64,000 bases of DNA from Winogradskyella sp. J14-2. GTDB lineage: Bacteria > Bacteroidota > Bacteroidia > Flavobacteriales > Flavobacteriaceae. The stretch covers positions 1,798,001-1,862,000 of the forward strand of contig NZ_CP019388.1 in NCBI RefSeq assembly GCF_001971725.1. Reading direction: 5' to 3'. Below are positions 14,982 to 23,940 of the stretch, piece after piece. A model generated the notes under the pieces. It was not told where the DNA came from, ran no database searches, and saw only the letters and a program-made list of their open reading frames with translations. The position numbers and the translations under genes are program-made. Positions within the stretch are counted from its first letter, which is position 1. Each line of letters opens with the position of its first letter.

Positions 14982-17343
14982 GACAAAAAACAAGGTGAAA
15001 CCAATAAACTACATAAAACGCCACAAAATAAAGTCAGCAATCCTAGCTGTACTTCTTTTAGTTTATTATTTCTCTTTACCAAAAGAACTATTTAAAGACC
15101 CAACAGCTACTGTAATTACCAGCAATAATAATGAATTGTTAGGTGCTAAAATTGCAGATGACGGCCAATGGCGATTTCCTGAAACCGATAGTGTCCCTGA
15201 AAAATTTAAAACCTGTATTTTACTTTTTGAAGACGAATATTTCTACAAACATCCTGGTTTCAATCCTATTTCAATTTTTAAAGCGTTAAAAGAAAACCTA
15301 AGTTCTGGTTCGGTAAAACGAGGTGGAAGTACACTCACGCAACAAGTGATTCGCTTATCTAGAAAAGGACAATCTCGAACCTATCTCGAAAAACTGAAAG
15401 AGCTTATTCTAGCAACACGACTAGAATTCAGACATTCTAAAGATGACATTTTAAAGCTGTATGCAAGTCACGCACCCTTTGGTGGTAACGTGGTAGGTAT
15501 TGATGCCGCAGCTTGGCGTTATTTTAATAGAGAAGCATCTGATTTATCTTGGGCAGAAAGCGCAACCCTTGCGGTTTTACCCAATGCACCAAGTCTTATT
15601 TATCCGGGAAAAAACCAACAACGATTACTTGACAAACGCAATCGCTTATTAAAAAAGTTGTTAGACAATGGCACTATAAATGAGCTCACTTACGAACTTT
15701 CCATCGCTGAAACTTTACCACAAAAACCGTATCCTTTACCTCAAATCGCACCTCATTTATTACAAAAAGTAGCCAAACATAATAAAGGTAAGCGACTAAA
15801 AACAACGGTTGATATTGCCTTGCAAACACAAGCTAACCATATTGTAAAACAGCATTACAATAGCTTAAAACAAAATGAGATCTATAACATTTCGGTATTG
15901 GTCTTAGACGTTAAAACCAGAAAGGTCTTAACCTATATTGGCAATTCGCCAACAGATAATGCGCATCAAAAAAGTGTGGATATTATTGACAAACCCAGAA
16001 GTACAGGCAGTATTTTAAAACCGTTTTTATATGCTGCGATGCTTGATGCTGGCGATTTGTTACCACATACTTTGGTAGCTGATGTTCCCACACAATTTGG
16101 TAGTTACCAACCCGAAAATTATGACAAGTCTTATGATGGTGCAGTACACGCCAACGAAGGGCTGTCACGCTCGCTGAATGTACCTGCTGTAAGGATGCTT
16201 CAGAAGTTTGGGCTAGACCGTTTTTACCATTATTTGAAGCGATTAAAGTTGAAGGATTTAAGATACAATGCCCATTATTACGGTTTGTCTTTAGCGCTTG
16301 GTGGTGCCGAAAGTAACCTTTGGGATTTGTGTAAAAGTTATGCTGCAATGGCTTCGACTTTAAATCATTTTAATACCAATTCTAGCGCATATTTTACAAA
16401 CGAATTTGTAGAACCTGTTTATAGTTTTGAATCGGAGATCGACTTCGGCAATCTGGTTTCTGAAAAATCAGTTTTTGATGCTGCATCCATCTATCTCACG
16501 TTTGAAAGTATGAAACAAGTCAACCGACCTGAAACGGATGAAAGCTGGGAATTTTACGATTCGTCTCAAGACATTGCCTGGAAGACTGGTACCAGTTTTG
16601 GGTTTAGAGATGCTTGGGCTATTGGCACCACCAAAGATTATGTGGTTGGTGTTTGGGTTGGTAATGCAGATGGTGAAGGTCGTCCTGGTTTGGTTGGTGT
16701 ACAAACTGCGGCACCAATTTTGTTTGATGTTTTTGATATTTTACCAAAAAGCGAATGGTTCGCCAAACCTTATGACGAAATGATTGAAGTGAGCATTTGT
16801 AAGAAAAGTGGTTATCGCGCTTCAACTGTTTGTGATGATGTGGAATCTCAATTTATTCAAAATTCTGGACAAAAAACAGCACCTTGTCCGTTTCATAAGT
16901 TGGTGCATTTGGATGCTTCTGGGCAGTTTCAAGTGAATTCTTCTTGTGAGGATGTTTCAAACTTAAATACGATATCTTGGTTTGTTTTACCACCACTTCA
17001 AGAATATTATTTCAAAACTAAAAATCCGTTTTATAAACCGTTGCCGCCTTTTAGAAATGATTGTGTCGAAACTTCAGCAATTCATATGGAATTTATTTAT
17101 CCCAATCAGCAAAACACTATTTTCTTACCTAAAGATTTTAATGGCAACACCAACGATTTAATTCTGAAAGTAGCACACTCTAGACCAGAGTTGACGCTGT
17201 ATTGGTACATAGACGATTCTTTTATTGGACAAACCAAAGATATACACGATATGGCAGTTTTACCTGAGGCAGGTGAACACATCGTTACTGTTGTTGATGA
17301 AATGGGTAATGAAATAAAGCATAGGCTTACTATAGCAAATTAA
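14980..17343 (+). CDS. pbpC: Penicillin-binding protein 1C (glycosyltransferase/transpeptidase)
   Basis: 787 residues; a class A PBP that polymerises and cross-links peptidoglycan. One transmembrane helix at ~16-34, then a GT51 glycosyltransferase (FEDEYFYKHPGFNP with the catalytic Glu; RGGSTLTQQVIRLSRKGQ). The transpeptidase has S344 in STGSILKPF (SxxK), S398-x-N400 in SRSLNVPAV and K535 in WKTGTSFGFRDAWAIG. The C-terminal ~150 residues form the BiPBP_C domain typical of PBP1C, with HIVTVVDEMGNEIKHRL near the end. Pairing with alpha-2-macroglobulin is a conserved arrangement (yfhM-pbpC in E. coli), thought to defend and repair the wall. The ATG lies in a palindromic repeat; GTG at 14995 is an alternative start. 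Confidence 0.95.
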   Translation: MTKNKVKPINYIKRHKIKSAILAVLLLVYYFSLPKELFKDPTATVITSNNNELLGAKIADDGQWRFPETDSVPEKFKTCILLFEDEYFYKHPGFNPISIFKALKENLSSGSVKRGGSTLTQQVIRLSRKGQSRTYLEKLKELILATRLEFRHSKDDILKLYASHAPFGGNVVGIDAAAWRYFNREASDLSWAESATLAVLPNAPSLIYPGKNQQRLLDKRNRLLKKLLDNGTINELTYELSIAETLPQKPYPLPQIAPHLLQKVAKHNKGKRLKTTVDIALQTQANHIVKQHYNSLKQNEIYNISVLVLDVKTRKVLTYIGNSPTDNAHQKSVDIIDKPRSTGSILKPFLYAAMLDAGDLLPHTLVADVPTQFGSYQPENYDKSYDGAVHANEGLSRSLNVPAVRMLQKFGLDRFYHYLKRLKLKDLRYNAHYYGLSLALGGAESNLWDLCKSYAAMASTLNHFNTNSSAYFTNEFVEPVYSFESEIDFGNLVSEKSVFDAASIYLTFESMKQVNRPETDESWEFYDSSQDIAWKTGTSFGFRDAWAIGTTKDYVVGVWVGNADGEGRPGLVGVQTAAPILFDVFDILPKSEWFAKPYDEMIEVSICKKSGYRASTVCDDVESQFIQNSGQKTAPCPFHKLVHLDASGQFQVNSSCEDVSNLNTISWFVLPPLQEYYFKTKNPFYKPLPPFRNDCVETSAIHMEFIYPNQQNTIFLPKDFNGNTNDLILKVAHSRPELTLYWYIDDSFIGQTKDIHDMAVLPEAGEHIVTVVDEMGNEIKHRLTIAN

Positions 17344-17367
17344 AATGGTTTCTAATTCGCAAATTCT

Positions 17368-17375
17368 TACTTTTG
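17368..17375 (+). promoter_or_regulatory. Promoter -7 box TACTTTTG
   Basis: It matches the Bacteroidota consensus TAnnTTTG and sits 16 bases before the ATG of the small membrane protein gene at 17392. The position suggests that gene has its own promoter despite lying close behind pbpC. Confidence 0.6.
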
Positions 17376-17391
17376 CATTAAAACATAATAA

Positions 17392-17832
17392 ATGGAAACA
17401 CTACAATTTATACATTCGGGTTGGGCTTACATTGTTTTGCTGGTCTTAGTCATTGCAACATTAAATGCTTTAATTAAGTTTTTTAGCGGCAAAGAATATA
17501 GTCCTGTAGACTTTAGATTTTCGTTATTTGCTTTAATTACAATGCACATTCAGCTTTTAATTGGAATTATTTTGTTTTTCTCTAAAGATTACTTTTCTAC
17601 AATAAAAGAAGTTGGTGGCATGGGAGAGGTGATGAAAAATTCCGCCCTAAGAAATTTAATTGTTGAGCATCCTTTAACAATGATTATAGCTGTGGCATTA
17701 GTAACTATCGGCTACTCAAAACACAAAAAGAAATTGGTATCTAGACCAAAGTTTAAGCTTCTTGCTATTTTTTACACATTAGCTTTAGTGTTAGTACTAG
17801 CTAAGATTCCTTGGAATTTATGGTTTAACTAA
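17392..17832 (+). CDS. Four-helix integral membrane protein
   Basis: 146 residues with four hydrophobic spans: ~11-30, ~44-64, ~91-108 and ~124-141. It has histidines within or near the membrane (H8, H52, H92), which is why relatives are sometimes labelled cytochrome-b-like, but no heme-binding motif can be demonstrated. Its own promoter box and a strong downstream terminator suggest a single-gene transcript. Function is unknown. Confidence 0.75.
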   Translation: METLQFIHSGWAYIVLLVLVIATLNALIKFFSGKEYSPVDFRFSLFALITMHIQLLIGIILFFSKDYFSTIKEVGGMGEVMKNSALRNLIVEHPLTMIIAVALVTIGYSKHKKKLVSRPKFKLLAIFYTLALVLVLAKIPWNLWFN

Positions 17833-17833
17833 T

Positions 17834-17868
17834 AAAAAAGGCGCAAATTAAAATTTGCGCCTTTTTTA
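17834..17868. terminator. Strong bidirectional terminator
   Basis: A-run, GGCGCAAATT (17840-17849), two bases, AATTTGCGCC (17852-17861), T-run. It lies between two convergent genes (17392 plus, 17878 minus) and should stop both. Confidence 0.9.
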
Positions 17869-17877
17869 TTGAGAAAA

Positions 17878-18963
17878 CTAACCTTTACTTGGCTCTTCTT
17901 CAGTATTTTCTTTTACTTCTTTAATGAGATAAATATATACTGGGAAATGGTCACTAAAGCCATCGGTAAAACCACCATCCGCAAAACTTCTTAGCGGATA
18001 CCCTTCGTAACGTCCACGTTTATTGAACAAGTAGACTGGATTGTAAATACCAGCTTTCCAATATCTAAATGATGAGTAATCGTCTTCTAATAAAGGTTTA
18101 GTCATCATAATCTGATCAAATAAACTCAAAGCATCTCTATATGCTGTTGTTCCCCATCCTTTGTCTGTAAACATTCTTTCATAAGGATTGTAAATACCTT
18201 TAAAAGGTACTTTCTTCTGATCTTTTTTTGCCTTAAGGACCTTCTTTACGCTTTCGTTTGTTGGGTCGTCATTTAAATCTCCCATAACAAGAATCTTAGC
18301 ATATGGATTTATAGACTGAAGCGAGTCTATCATACGTTTATTTAATTTAGCTGCGGCAACACGCTTTGGCCTACTTCTAGCCTCGCCACCTCTTCGCGAT
18401 GGCCAATGATTGACTATGACATGAATTAAATCTCCATCTAACTCACCTGATACTAATAATTGATCGCGCGTATTAATCTTTTTCCGAGATTCATCATCAT
18501 AGATTACTAACTCGTGAGAACTTGTATTTATAGGTTTGAAAAGTGCTTTTTGATATAATAGAGCAACATCTATCCCTCTTCCATCAGGACTTTCGTAATG
18601 GATTATCCCATAATCTTTTGCCAAAAGTAATGGATCGTTAACTACATCTTCAATAACATCTCTATTTTCAATTTCACAAATACCAATTACAGCTGGAGAG
18701 TTATTGGCCATATCTGCGCCAATATCTGCAATAACTCTCGCCATATTTTTAACCTTCTTTTTATACACTTCTGCACGACCACCTTTCATTTCCATTATTG
18801 GGCTGGCTTCATCATTTTTTAAAGGGTCGTTGATAGTGTCAAATAAGTTTTCTAAATTGTAGAAGGCTATTGTATGAATTTTAAAGCGTTTTTCATCTTG
18901 TGCATTAACATTTAGAAGGCTAATCATTACAAGCACAGTCATAAGAGGTTTTAATATCTTCAT
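17878..18963 (-). CDS. Secreted endonuclease/exonuclease/phosphatase-family nuclease
   Basis: 361 residues with a signal peptide (residues 1-21, ending NVNAQ). EEP-fold motifs are visible: IAFYNLENLFDT at the start, GICEIENRDV with the metal-binding Glu, VNHWPSRRGGEARSRPKR, VMGDLNDDPTNESV, and FSDHFPVYI with the catalytic Asp-His pair. The fold fits a DNase, RNase or phosphodiesterase, acting outside the cytoplasm. It is divergent from a TonB receptor/DUF5689 pair with promoter boxes 20 bases apart, which suggests joint regulation and a role in nucleic acid or phosphoester scavenging (inference). The C-terminal ~12 residues are a polar tail. Confidence 0.9.
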   Translation of the reverse strand: MKILKPLMTVLVMISLLNVNAQDEKRFKIHTIAFYNLENLFDTINDPLKNDEASPIMEMKGGRAEVYKKKVKNMARVIADIGADMANNSPAVIGICEIENRDVIEDVVNDPLLLAKDYGIIHYESPDGRGIDVALLYQKALFKPINTSSHELVIYDDESRKKINTRDQLLVSGELDGDLIHVIVNHWPSRRGGEARSRPKRVAAAKLNKRMIDSLQSINPYAKILVMGDLNDDPTNESVKKVLKAKKDQKKVPFKGIYNPYERMFTDKGWGTTAYRDALSLFDQIMMTKPLLEDDYSSFRYWKAGIYNPVYLFNKRGRYEGYPLRSFADGGFTDGFSDHFPVYIYLIKEVKENTEEEPSKG

Positions 18964-19008
18964 AATTGATATATTATGTAATTGTTATATCCTAAGCAAA
19001 TTGCTTGC

Positions 19009-19016
19009 CAAAAGTA
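19009..19016 (-). promoter_or_regulatory. Promoter -7 box TACTTTTG for the nuclease gene
   Basis: The minus-strand TACTTTTG lies about 45 bases before the nuclease ATG at 18963. It is back-to-back with the receptor promoter at 19037-19044. Confidence 0.6.
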
Positions 19017-19036
19017 TATAATTATTATAAATAATG

Positions 19037-19044
19037 TACATTTG
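19037..19044 (+). promoter_or_regulatory. Promoter -7 box TACATTTG for the TonB receptor gene
   Basis: It matches TAnnTTTG, 54 bases before the receptor ATG at 19099. The intergenic region of 135 bases carries both divergent promoters. Confidence 0.6.
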
Positions 19045-19098
19045 CACGCCTTAAATAACTATTATTTAATCTAAACGAAAATCAATTTAAAATTAGGT

Positions 19099-21978
19099 AT
19101 GAAAAAAAGTTTTTTATTCTTTCTGTCCTTCATAACCTTTTCATTAGTAAGTTTTGCCCAACAGACTACTATTAAAGGAAGTGTTTTAGACGGAACAACA
19201 GGAGAACCTATTCCTGATGTAACTATTACTATTGAAGAAACTGGGCAGAGCCTTAAAACCGACGCTAAGGGTGAGTTTAGTTTTACTCAGAACGTTCCTT
19301 TAGGCGAGCAAGTTCTGAAAATTGAAAAAGTAGAATACGTTACTAAACGTTACCCTATCATTGTTAATGAAGGACAAACTGTTGATATTAGCGGAATGAC
19401 CTTAGACTTTGATACGAGTGACAAAAAAGATCTCTTCGTTATTTCAATTTCGGATGATAATCTAAATGGCGAAGACGATGGCTTAACAGATAACGTATCT
19501 GGATTATTACAAGCCTCAAGGGACGTGTTTTTAAGTGCTGCCGCATTTGATTTTAGTGCTGCTTTTTTTAGACCGAGAGGTTTAGACAACGCTAATGGTA
19601 AAGTACTTATCAACGGTGTTGAGATGAACAAACAGTTTAACGGTAGACCACAATGGGGTAATTGGGGTGGACTAAATGATGTACAGCGCAACCAAGAGTT
19701 TACTATGGGCTTAGCTGCTAATGATTATAATTTTGGAGATTTAGCAGGTACTAATAATATTGTAATGCGTGCCTCAAGATACCGAGAAGGTGGTCGTATC
19801 TCTTATGCCTCTGCAAACAGAAGCTATCAAGGAAGGATTATGGCTAGTTATAGCTCTGGGTTACTCAAAGGAGGTTGGTCTTACTCTGTTTTAGGGTCTC
19901 GTCGCTTTGGTGAAGAAGGTTTTGTGGACGGTACCTTGTATGATGCCAACTCATTTTTTGTGGCTGTTGAAAAACAAATCAATGAGAAGCACAGTCTTAA
20001 CTTTACAGGTATCTATGCACAAAACAGACGTGGTCGTTCTACAGCCATAACTCAAGAAATTCATGACCTTAAAGGACGAAAATACAATCCTTTTTGGGGT
20101 ATGCAAGATGGGGAACAACGTAACTCTAGAATGCGAGAAATTAATGAGCCTATTTTAATGTTAAATCATTTTTGGAAAATTTCTGATAACGTAAGGTTAA
20201 ACACTAATGTTGCATACCAATTTGGAGAATTTGCTGATACAAGAATTGATTTTTTCGGTACTCGTTTTGATGAAGAAAACGGGCAGCTTTACGGTGGTGC
20301 CAGAAATCCTACACCAGAATATTGGCAAAACTTACCAAGTTTCTTTTTGGCTAGCCCTAACCCTTCAACAGCAGATTACGCAAGTGCCTACTTTGCTCAG
20401 CAAGAGTTTTTGAATGATGGCCAATTAGATTGGACTGAATTTTATGATGCAAATATCCGTAACGGCTACAATATTTATGCACTTCAGGCAAACGTTGTAA
20501 ATGACAATCAGCTAACCGTTAATACTATTTTAGATGCAGAATTATCAGATAATATTAGGATTAACGGAAACATCAACTACAGACGCTTAAATAGTGAAAA
20601 CTTTGCACGTATTGAAGATTTGCTAGGTGGTCCTGGCTATTTAGATGTTAACCTTCCTTTTAATGATGGCGAAGGTTTTGGGCAAAGTGTTGACATATTT
20701 GCGCAAAGTAACATTAGAACACCAAACAGAATTGTTGGTGAAGGTGACAAATACAGTTACCACTACGATATTAATGCAAACGTTCTTTCATCATTTGTAC
20801 AAGCACAATTTAAATATAATAGAGTAGATTTTTATCTAGGAGGTACAATATCTAATACTACTTATCAACGTGAAGGCTTTTATGAGAACGGTTATTTCAC
20901 CAATAACAACCCTAACGGAATAGTTGGTTCTTTTGGTAAAAGTGATACCGCAGATTTTACGAACTATGGTATCAAGGCTGGCGCAACTATTAAAGTAACG
21001 GGTAAACATCTTATTGATATCAACGCCAACCATTTCACAAAGGCACCTGGTATAAGAGCCTCATTTGCAAACGCAAGACAAAACAATCTATTAGTTCGAG
21101 ATCTGGAAAGCGAAACCATAAATTCCATAGACGCAAGTTACATTTTTAGATCACCAATACTAAAGGCAAGACTTACGGGATATTTCACTACTTTTGAAAA
21201 CGGCACTGAGGTAAACTTCTTTTTTACCGAATCTGTAGGTAATCTTACCCAAGAAATTGCACAGAATATTAACAGACAAAATTATGGTGCAGAACTTGGT
21301 ATAGAAGCCCAGATTACACCAACAATAAAGCTAAAGGGAGCTGCGGCAATGGGTCAGTTTACATACACCAATAATCCAAACGTTTATTACTCATCTGATA
21401 GATTTGTCGACTTAACTTTTGGTGATGGCACTGCTGAAATGGAAGACTATCGTGTAGCCAGCGGACCAGAGCGTGTTTTTCAGGTAGGCTTTGAGTATAG
21501 AGATCCTGACTATTGGAATTTTGGTGTAACTACAAACTTTTTCTCACACACCTATGTAGACCCAAGTTTCTTAAAAAGATCTGCCGCGTTTGCTCAAGAT
21601 CCTGATACTTATGATCTAGATGAAATATTGGCCAGTAGCCAAGACGGTGTTGTAAATATTAGCGGCTTTGGTGTTGCTGATTACGATGAAGAAGTTGCCC
21701 GCGGCATTTTAAGACAAGAACGCTTTGAAGATTATATGTTAGTTAATTTAACCGGTGGAAAATCTTGGAAAATCAATGACTACTTTGTTGGTTTTTTCGC
21801 AACGGTTAATAACGTCTTTAATCAAAATTATAGAACTGGTGGCTTTGAGCAAGCTAGACGACTAGATTACAGAAGCCAGATTGAAGAACAAACCAATACT
21901 GGTGGTCCTATATTTGGTAACCGCTATTTCTTTGGTAACGGAACAACATATTACCTTAATGTATATGTAAGATTTTAA
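19099..21978 (+). CDS. TonB-dependent outer membrane receptor with carboxypeptidase-like domain
   Basis: 959 residues. A signal peptide (1-21, ending SFAQQ) is followed by a carboxypeptidase-D-like regulatory domain (TTIKGSVLDGTTGEPIPDV, residues ~23-105), a plug domain (RPRGLDNANGKVLINGVEM, ~125-240) and a long beta-barrel ending in an aromatic strand (YYLNVYVRF, terminal F), as expected for BAM insertion. It imports a large or scarce substrate with TonB energy. The next gene, a DUF5689 lipoprotein 33 bases on, is the likely surface partner, and the divergent nuclease suggests nucleic acid fragments as cargo (inference). It is not a standard SusC: no SusD gene follows. Confidence 0.9.
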   Translation: MKKSFLFFLSFITFSLVSFAQQTTIKGSVLDGTTGEPIPDVTITIEETGQSLKTDAKGEFSFTQNVPLGEQVLKIEKVEYVTKRYPIIVNEGQTVDISGMTLDFDTSDKKDLFVISISDDNLNGEDDGLTDNVSGLLQASRDVFLSAAAFDFSAAFFRPRGLDNANGKVLINGVEMNKQFNGRPQWGNWGGLNDVQRNQEFTMGLAANDYNFGDLAGTNNIVMRASRYREGGRISYASANRSYQGRIMASYSSGLLKGGWSYSVLGSRRFGEEGFVDGTLYDANSFFVAVEKQINEKHSLNFTGIYAQNRRGRSTAITQEIHDLKGRKYNPFWGMQDGEQRNSRMREINEPILMLNHFWKISDNVRLNTNVAYQFGEFADTRIDFFGTRFDEENGQLYGGARNPTPEYWQNLPSFFLASPNPSTADYASAYFAQQEFLNDGQLDWTEFYDANIRNGYNIYALQANVVNDNQLTVNTILDAELSDNIRINGNINYRRLNSENFARIEDLLGGPGYLDVNLPFNDGEGFGQSVDIFAQSNIRTPNRIVGEGDKYSYHYDINANVLSSFVQAQFKYNRVDFYLGGTISNTTYQREGFYENGYFTNNNPNGIVGSFGKSDTADFTNYGIKAGATIKVTGKHLIDINANHFTKAPGIRASFANARQNNLLVRDLESETINSIDASYIFRSPILKARLTGYFTTFENGTEVNFFFTESVGNLTQEIAQNINRQNYGAELGIEAQITPTIKLKGAAAMGQFTYTNNPNVYYSSDRFVDLTFGDGTAEMEDYRVASGPERVFQVGFEYRDPDYWNFGVTTNFFSHTYVDPSFLKRSAAFAQDPDTYDLDEILASSQDGVVNISGFGVADYDEEVARGILRQERFEDYMLVNLTGGKSWKINDYFVGFFATVNNVFNQNYRTGGFEQARRLDYRSQIEEQTNTGGPIFGNRYFFGNGTTYYLNVYVRF

Positions 21979-22011
21979 TAAGCAATGTTAGAACAAAATA
22001 AATTAGAAAAA

Positions 22012-23454
22012 ATGAAAACCTTAAAAATTAATAAATTAATAGTATTACTAATTGGTCTATTAGTATGTAACAGCTGTGTTCAGGATGATGATTATAATGT
22101 TCCAAACACGCAAATCGAAGAACCTGTATTAGATGGCCCAGTAATAGAAATTAGTGATGTTCTTGGTAGATTGGTGCAAGAACAAATAAGTGAAGATGAT
22201 AACTTTGGTGCTAATCCTAATAACGGTCTTAACTACGATTCTGAGGTAACGTATCAATTTGACGACGAAACCGTACAATACATGGAAGGGTATGTAATAT
22301 CCACTGATGAAGCAGGTAACTTTTTTGAAGAAATAATCTTACAAGATAAACCAGAAAACCCAACTGTAGGTATCAAAGTTCCTATAGATGTCAATCCACT
22401 TTTTACAAAGTACGAGATAGGTCGTAAAGTCTACATTCGTGTCACAGGACTTCATGTTGGAATTTCAAATGGTGTCTTAGCAATTGGTGCTAAGGATGGT
22501 AACTTTATAAGTAAGATTCCTTTTCCTTTAGAACTTCAAACTATTAGACGCTCTGCAGAAAAGGCTGATTTAGTACCTTTAACACTTCCTCTAGAAGAGT
22601 TTGATGATTCTAAAACAAATCTCTTCATTAATATTCCTGATGTACAATTTAACAGAACACAAGCTTTAATTGAAGAATTAAGTTTCGCCTCTGAAGGGTT
22701 TGATGAGTTTGACGGAGAACGTACTCTAGAGAGTTGTAGCTCAGGAGCATCAAGAGTGTTTAGTACTAGTACGTTTGCTGACTTTAGCGCTTTAAATTTA
22801 CCACAAGGTAGAGGTAGTATGGATGCCATTTTAAGTAAAAACTTTTTTGGTGACGAGTTTAATGTTGTAATTAATACACCTGAAGGAATTGATTTTGGTG
22901 GTATTGAGAATCGTTGCGATCCAGACTTTTTAGAATGTACTGGTGCATCTGGAGGTGGAAGTGCCATCTACTCTGAGGATTTTGAAGGCTTTGGTGGCTA
23001 TGCCGCAGAAGGTTGGACAAATGTAAATGTGAGTGGCGGTAGTACAACATGGATAACTGGAAGTTTTAGTGGGTCTACTTACGCCCAAATTTCTGGATTT
23101 AACAGTAATGAAGATGAAATAAATGTATGGTTGGTGACACCAGGCATTAATATGGATAATACAGAAGGTGAAGAAATTAGCTTTGATATTCAATCTAATT
23201 TTGATAACGGAGACATCTTATCTGTACTTGTTTCTACAGATTTTACTGGAGATCCGCTTACGGCTACGTGGGAGATTCTAGATGCAAATATCCCATCAGG
23301 TCCTGCTAGCGGGTTTGGTACCTTTACTGGTGTTGGGCCAATCAATATATCTTGTGTAGATGGTACTGCGCATTTTGCCTTTCTTTACGAAGGGTCTGAC
23401 CCAAGTGCCACGACAAGATATCATGTAGATAATATTGTTGTAACTGGCAACTAA
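22012..23454 (+). CDS. DUF5689 / choice-of-anchor J lipoprotein
   Basis: 480 residues from ATG 22012; an in-frame ATG nine codons earlier (21985) lacks a proper signal, so the later start, which gives a lipoprotein signal ending LLVCNSC (C22), is preferred. Residues ~35-300 correspond to DUF5689 (GYVISTDEAGNFFEEIILQD, then KYEIGRKVYIRVTGLHVG), an OB-like domain found next to TonB receptors. Residues ~320-480 form a choice-of-anchor J domain (IYSEDFEGF, WLVTPGINM, HVDNIVVTGN), a jelly-roll module of surface proteins. It probably sits on the outer membrane with the receptor and helps bind substrate. A strong terminator follows. Confidence 0.85.
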   Translation: MKTLKINKLIVLLIGLLVCNSCVQDDDYNVPNTQIEEPVLDGPVIEISDVLGRLVQEQISEDDNFGANPNNGLNYDSEVTYQFDDETVQYMEGYVISTDEAGNFFEEIILQDKPENPTVGIKVPIDVNPLFTKYEIGRKVYIRVTGLHVGISNGVLAIGAKDGNFISKIPFPLELQTIRRSAEKADLVPLTLPLEEFDDSKTNLFINIPDVQFNRTQALIEELSFASEGFDEFDGERTLESCSSGASRVFSTSTFADFSALNLPQGRGSMDAILSKNFFGDEFNVVINTPEGIDFGGIENRCDPDFLECTGASGGGSAIYSEDFEGFGGYAAEGWTNVNVSGGSTTWITGSFSGSTYAQISGFNSNEDEINVWLVTPGINMDNTEGEEISFDIQSNFDNGDILSVLVSTDFTGDPLTATWEILDANIPSGPASGFGTFTGVGPINISCVDGTAHFAFLYEGSDPSATTRYHVDNIVVTGN

Positions 23455-23474
23455 AACTAGATTTAATGTATAAT

Positions 23475-23511
23475 AAGCCACGCCATTATAATACATGGCG
23501 TGGCTTTTTTA
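23475..23511 (+). terminator. Terminator after the receptor/DUF5689 operon
   Basis: AAGCCACGCCAT (23475-23486), an 8-base loop, ATGGCGTGGCTT (23495-23506) and a T-run: a perfect 12-bp stem. Its position also shows that the next gene starts after it, at 23523. Confidence 0.92.
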
Positions 23512-23522
23512 TAAGAGAGTTT

Positions 23523-23882
23523 ATGTTAGACTTGTATTATATTACCGTATTTAACTATTATAAGAGGAGTTTTAAAAGACAATCTCATAGAATTGCATTG
23601 TTTTATATAAACCTATTAGAGATTTCTATTTATTCAGCTTTAGGTGCTTTCTTTTTGGCTTTTTCTAAACAAATGAAATTAGTAACAATGTCTTTATCTA
23701 AATTCTGGATACTCTTTGTGTTAATTTCGACTTTTATAGTTTTTAAAAACTGGATGCGTTATAACGGAAAAAAAAGAAATGTACTTAATGCAAAATCCAG
23801 GACTAAACGGTCTATATTTTTTATATGGTTTTTACCATTAGCCTGTCTGGGTCTTACCTTTATATTTTTTCAAGTATTATAA
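23523..23882 (+). CDS. Small membrane protein of unknown function
   Basis: 119 residues from ATG 23523. The frame is open further upstream to 23466, but that stretch is the terminator hairpin, so the later start is chosen. Two or three hydrophobic spans are seen (~26-46, ~54-72 and ~96-117) with a basic segment KKRNVLNAKSRTKR between the last two. No family is recognised. It stands alone between terminators, with no clear promoter box. Confidence 0.55.
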   Translation: MLDLYYITVFNYYKRSFKRQSHRIALFYINLLEISIYSALGAFFLAFSKQMKLVTMSLSKFWILFVLISTFIVFKNWMRYNGKKRNVLNAKSRTKRSIFFIWFLPLACLGLTFIFFQVL

Positions 23883-23888
23883 AAAAAA

Positions 23889-23910
23889 ACCATCTATTAA
23901 AAGATGGCTT
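23889..23910 (-). terminator. Terminator of the HMA lipoprotein gene
   Basis: On the minus strand, GCCATCT, a loop and AGATGG are followed by a run of nine Ts. It lies 30 bases after the stop codon at 23941. Confidence 0.7.
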
Positions 23911-23940
23911 TCACTTTATTAAAATATAGGTTAAAATTTT

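Noticed and set aside
15983..16825. Open frames antisense to pbpC rich in His, Asn and Thr
   Set aside because: They lie wholly inside the transpeptidase domain of pbpC and resemble no protein family.
17840..17861. A riboswitch at the convergent junction 17833-17877
   Set aside because: It is a simple perfect hairpin between two T-runs, i.e. a bidirectional terminator.
22536..23193. Antisense open frames across the DUF5689 gene
   Set aside because: Shadow frames; the plus-strand gene has a lipoprotein signal and known domains.
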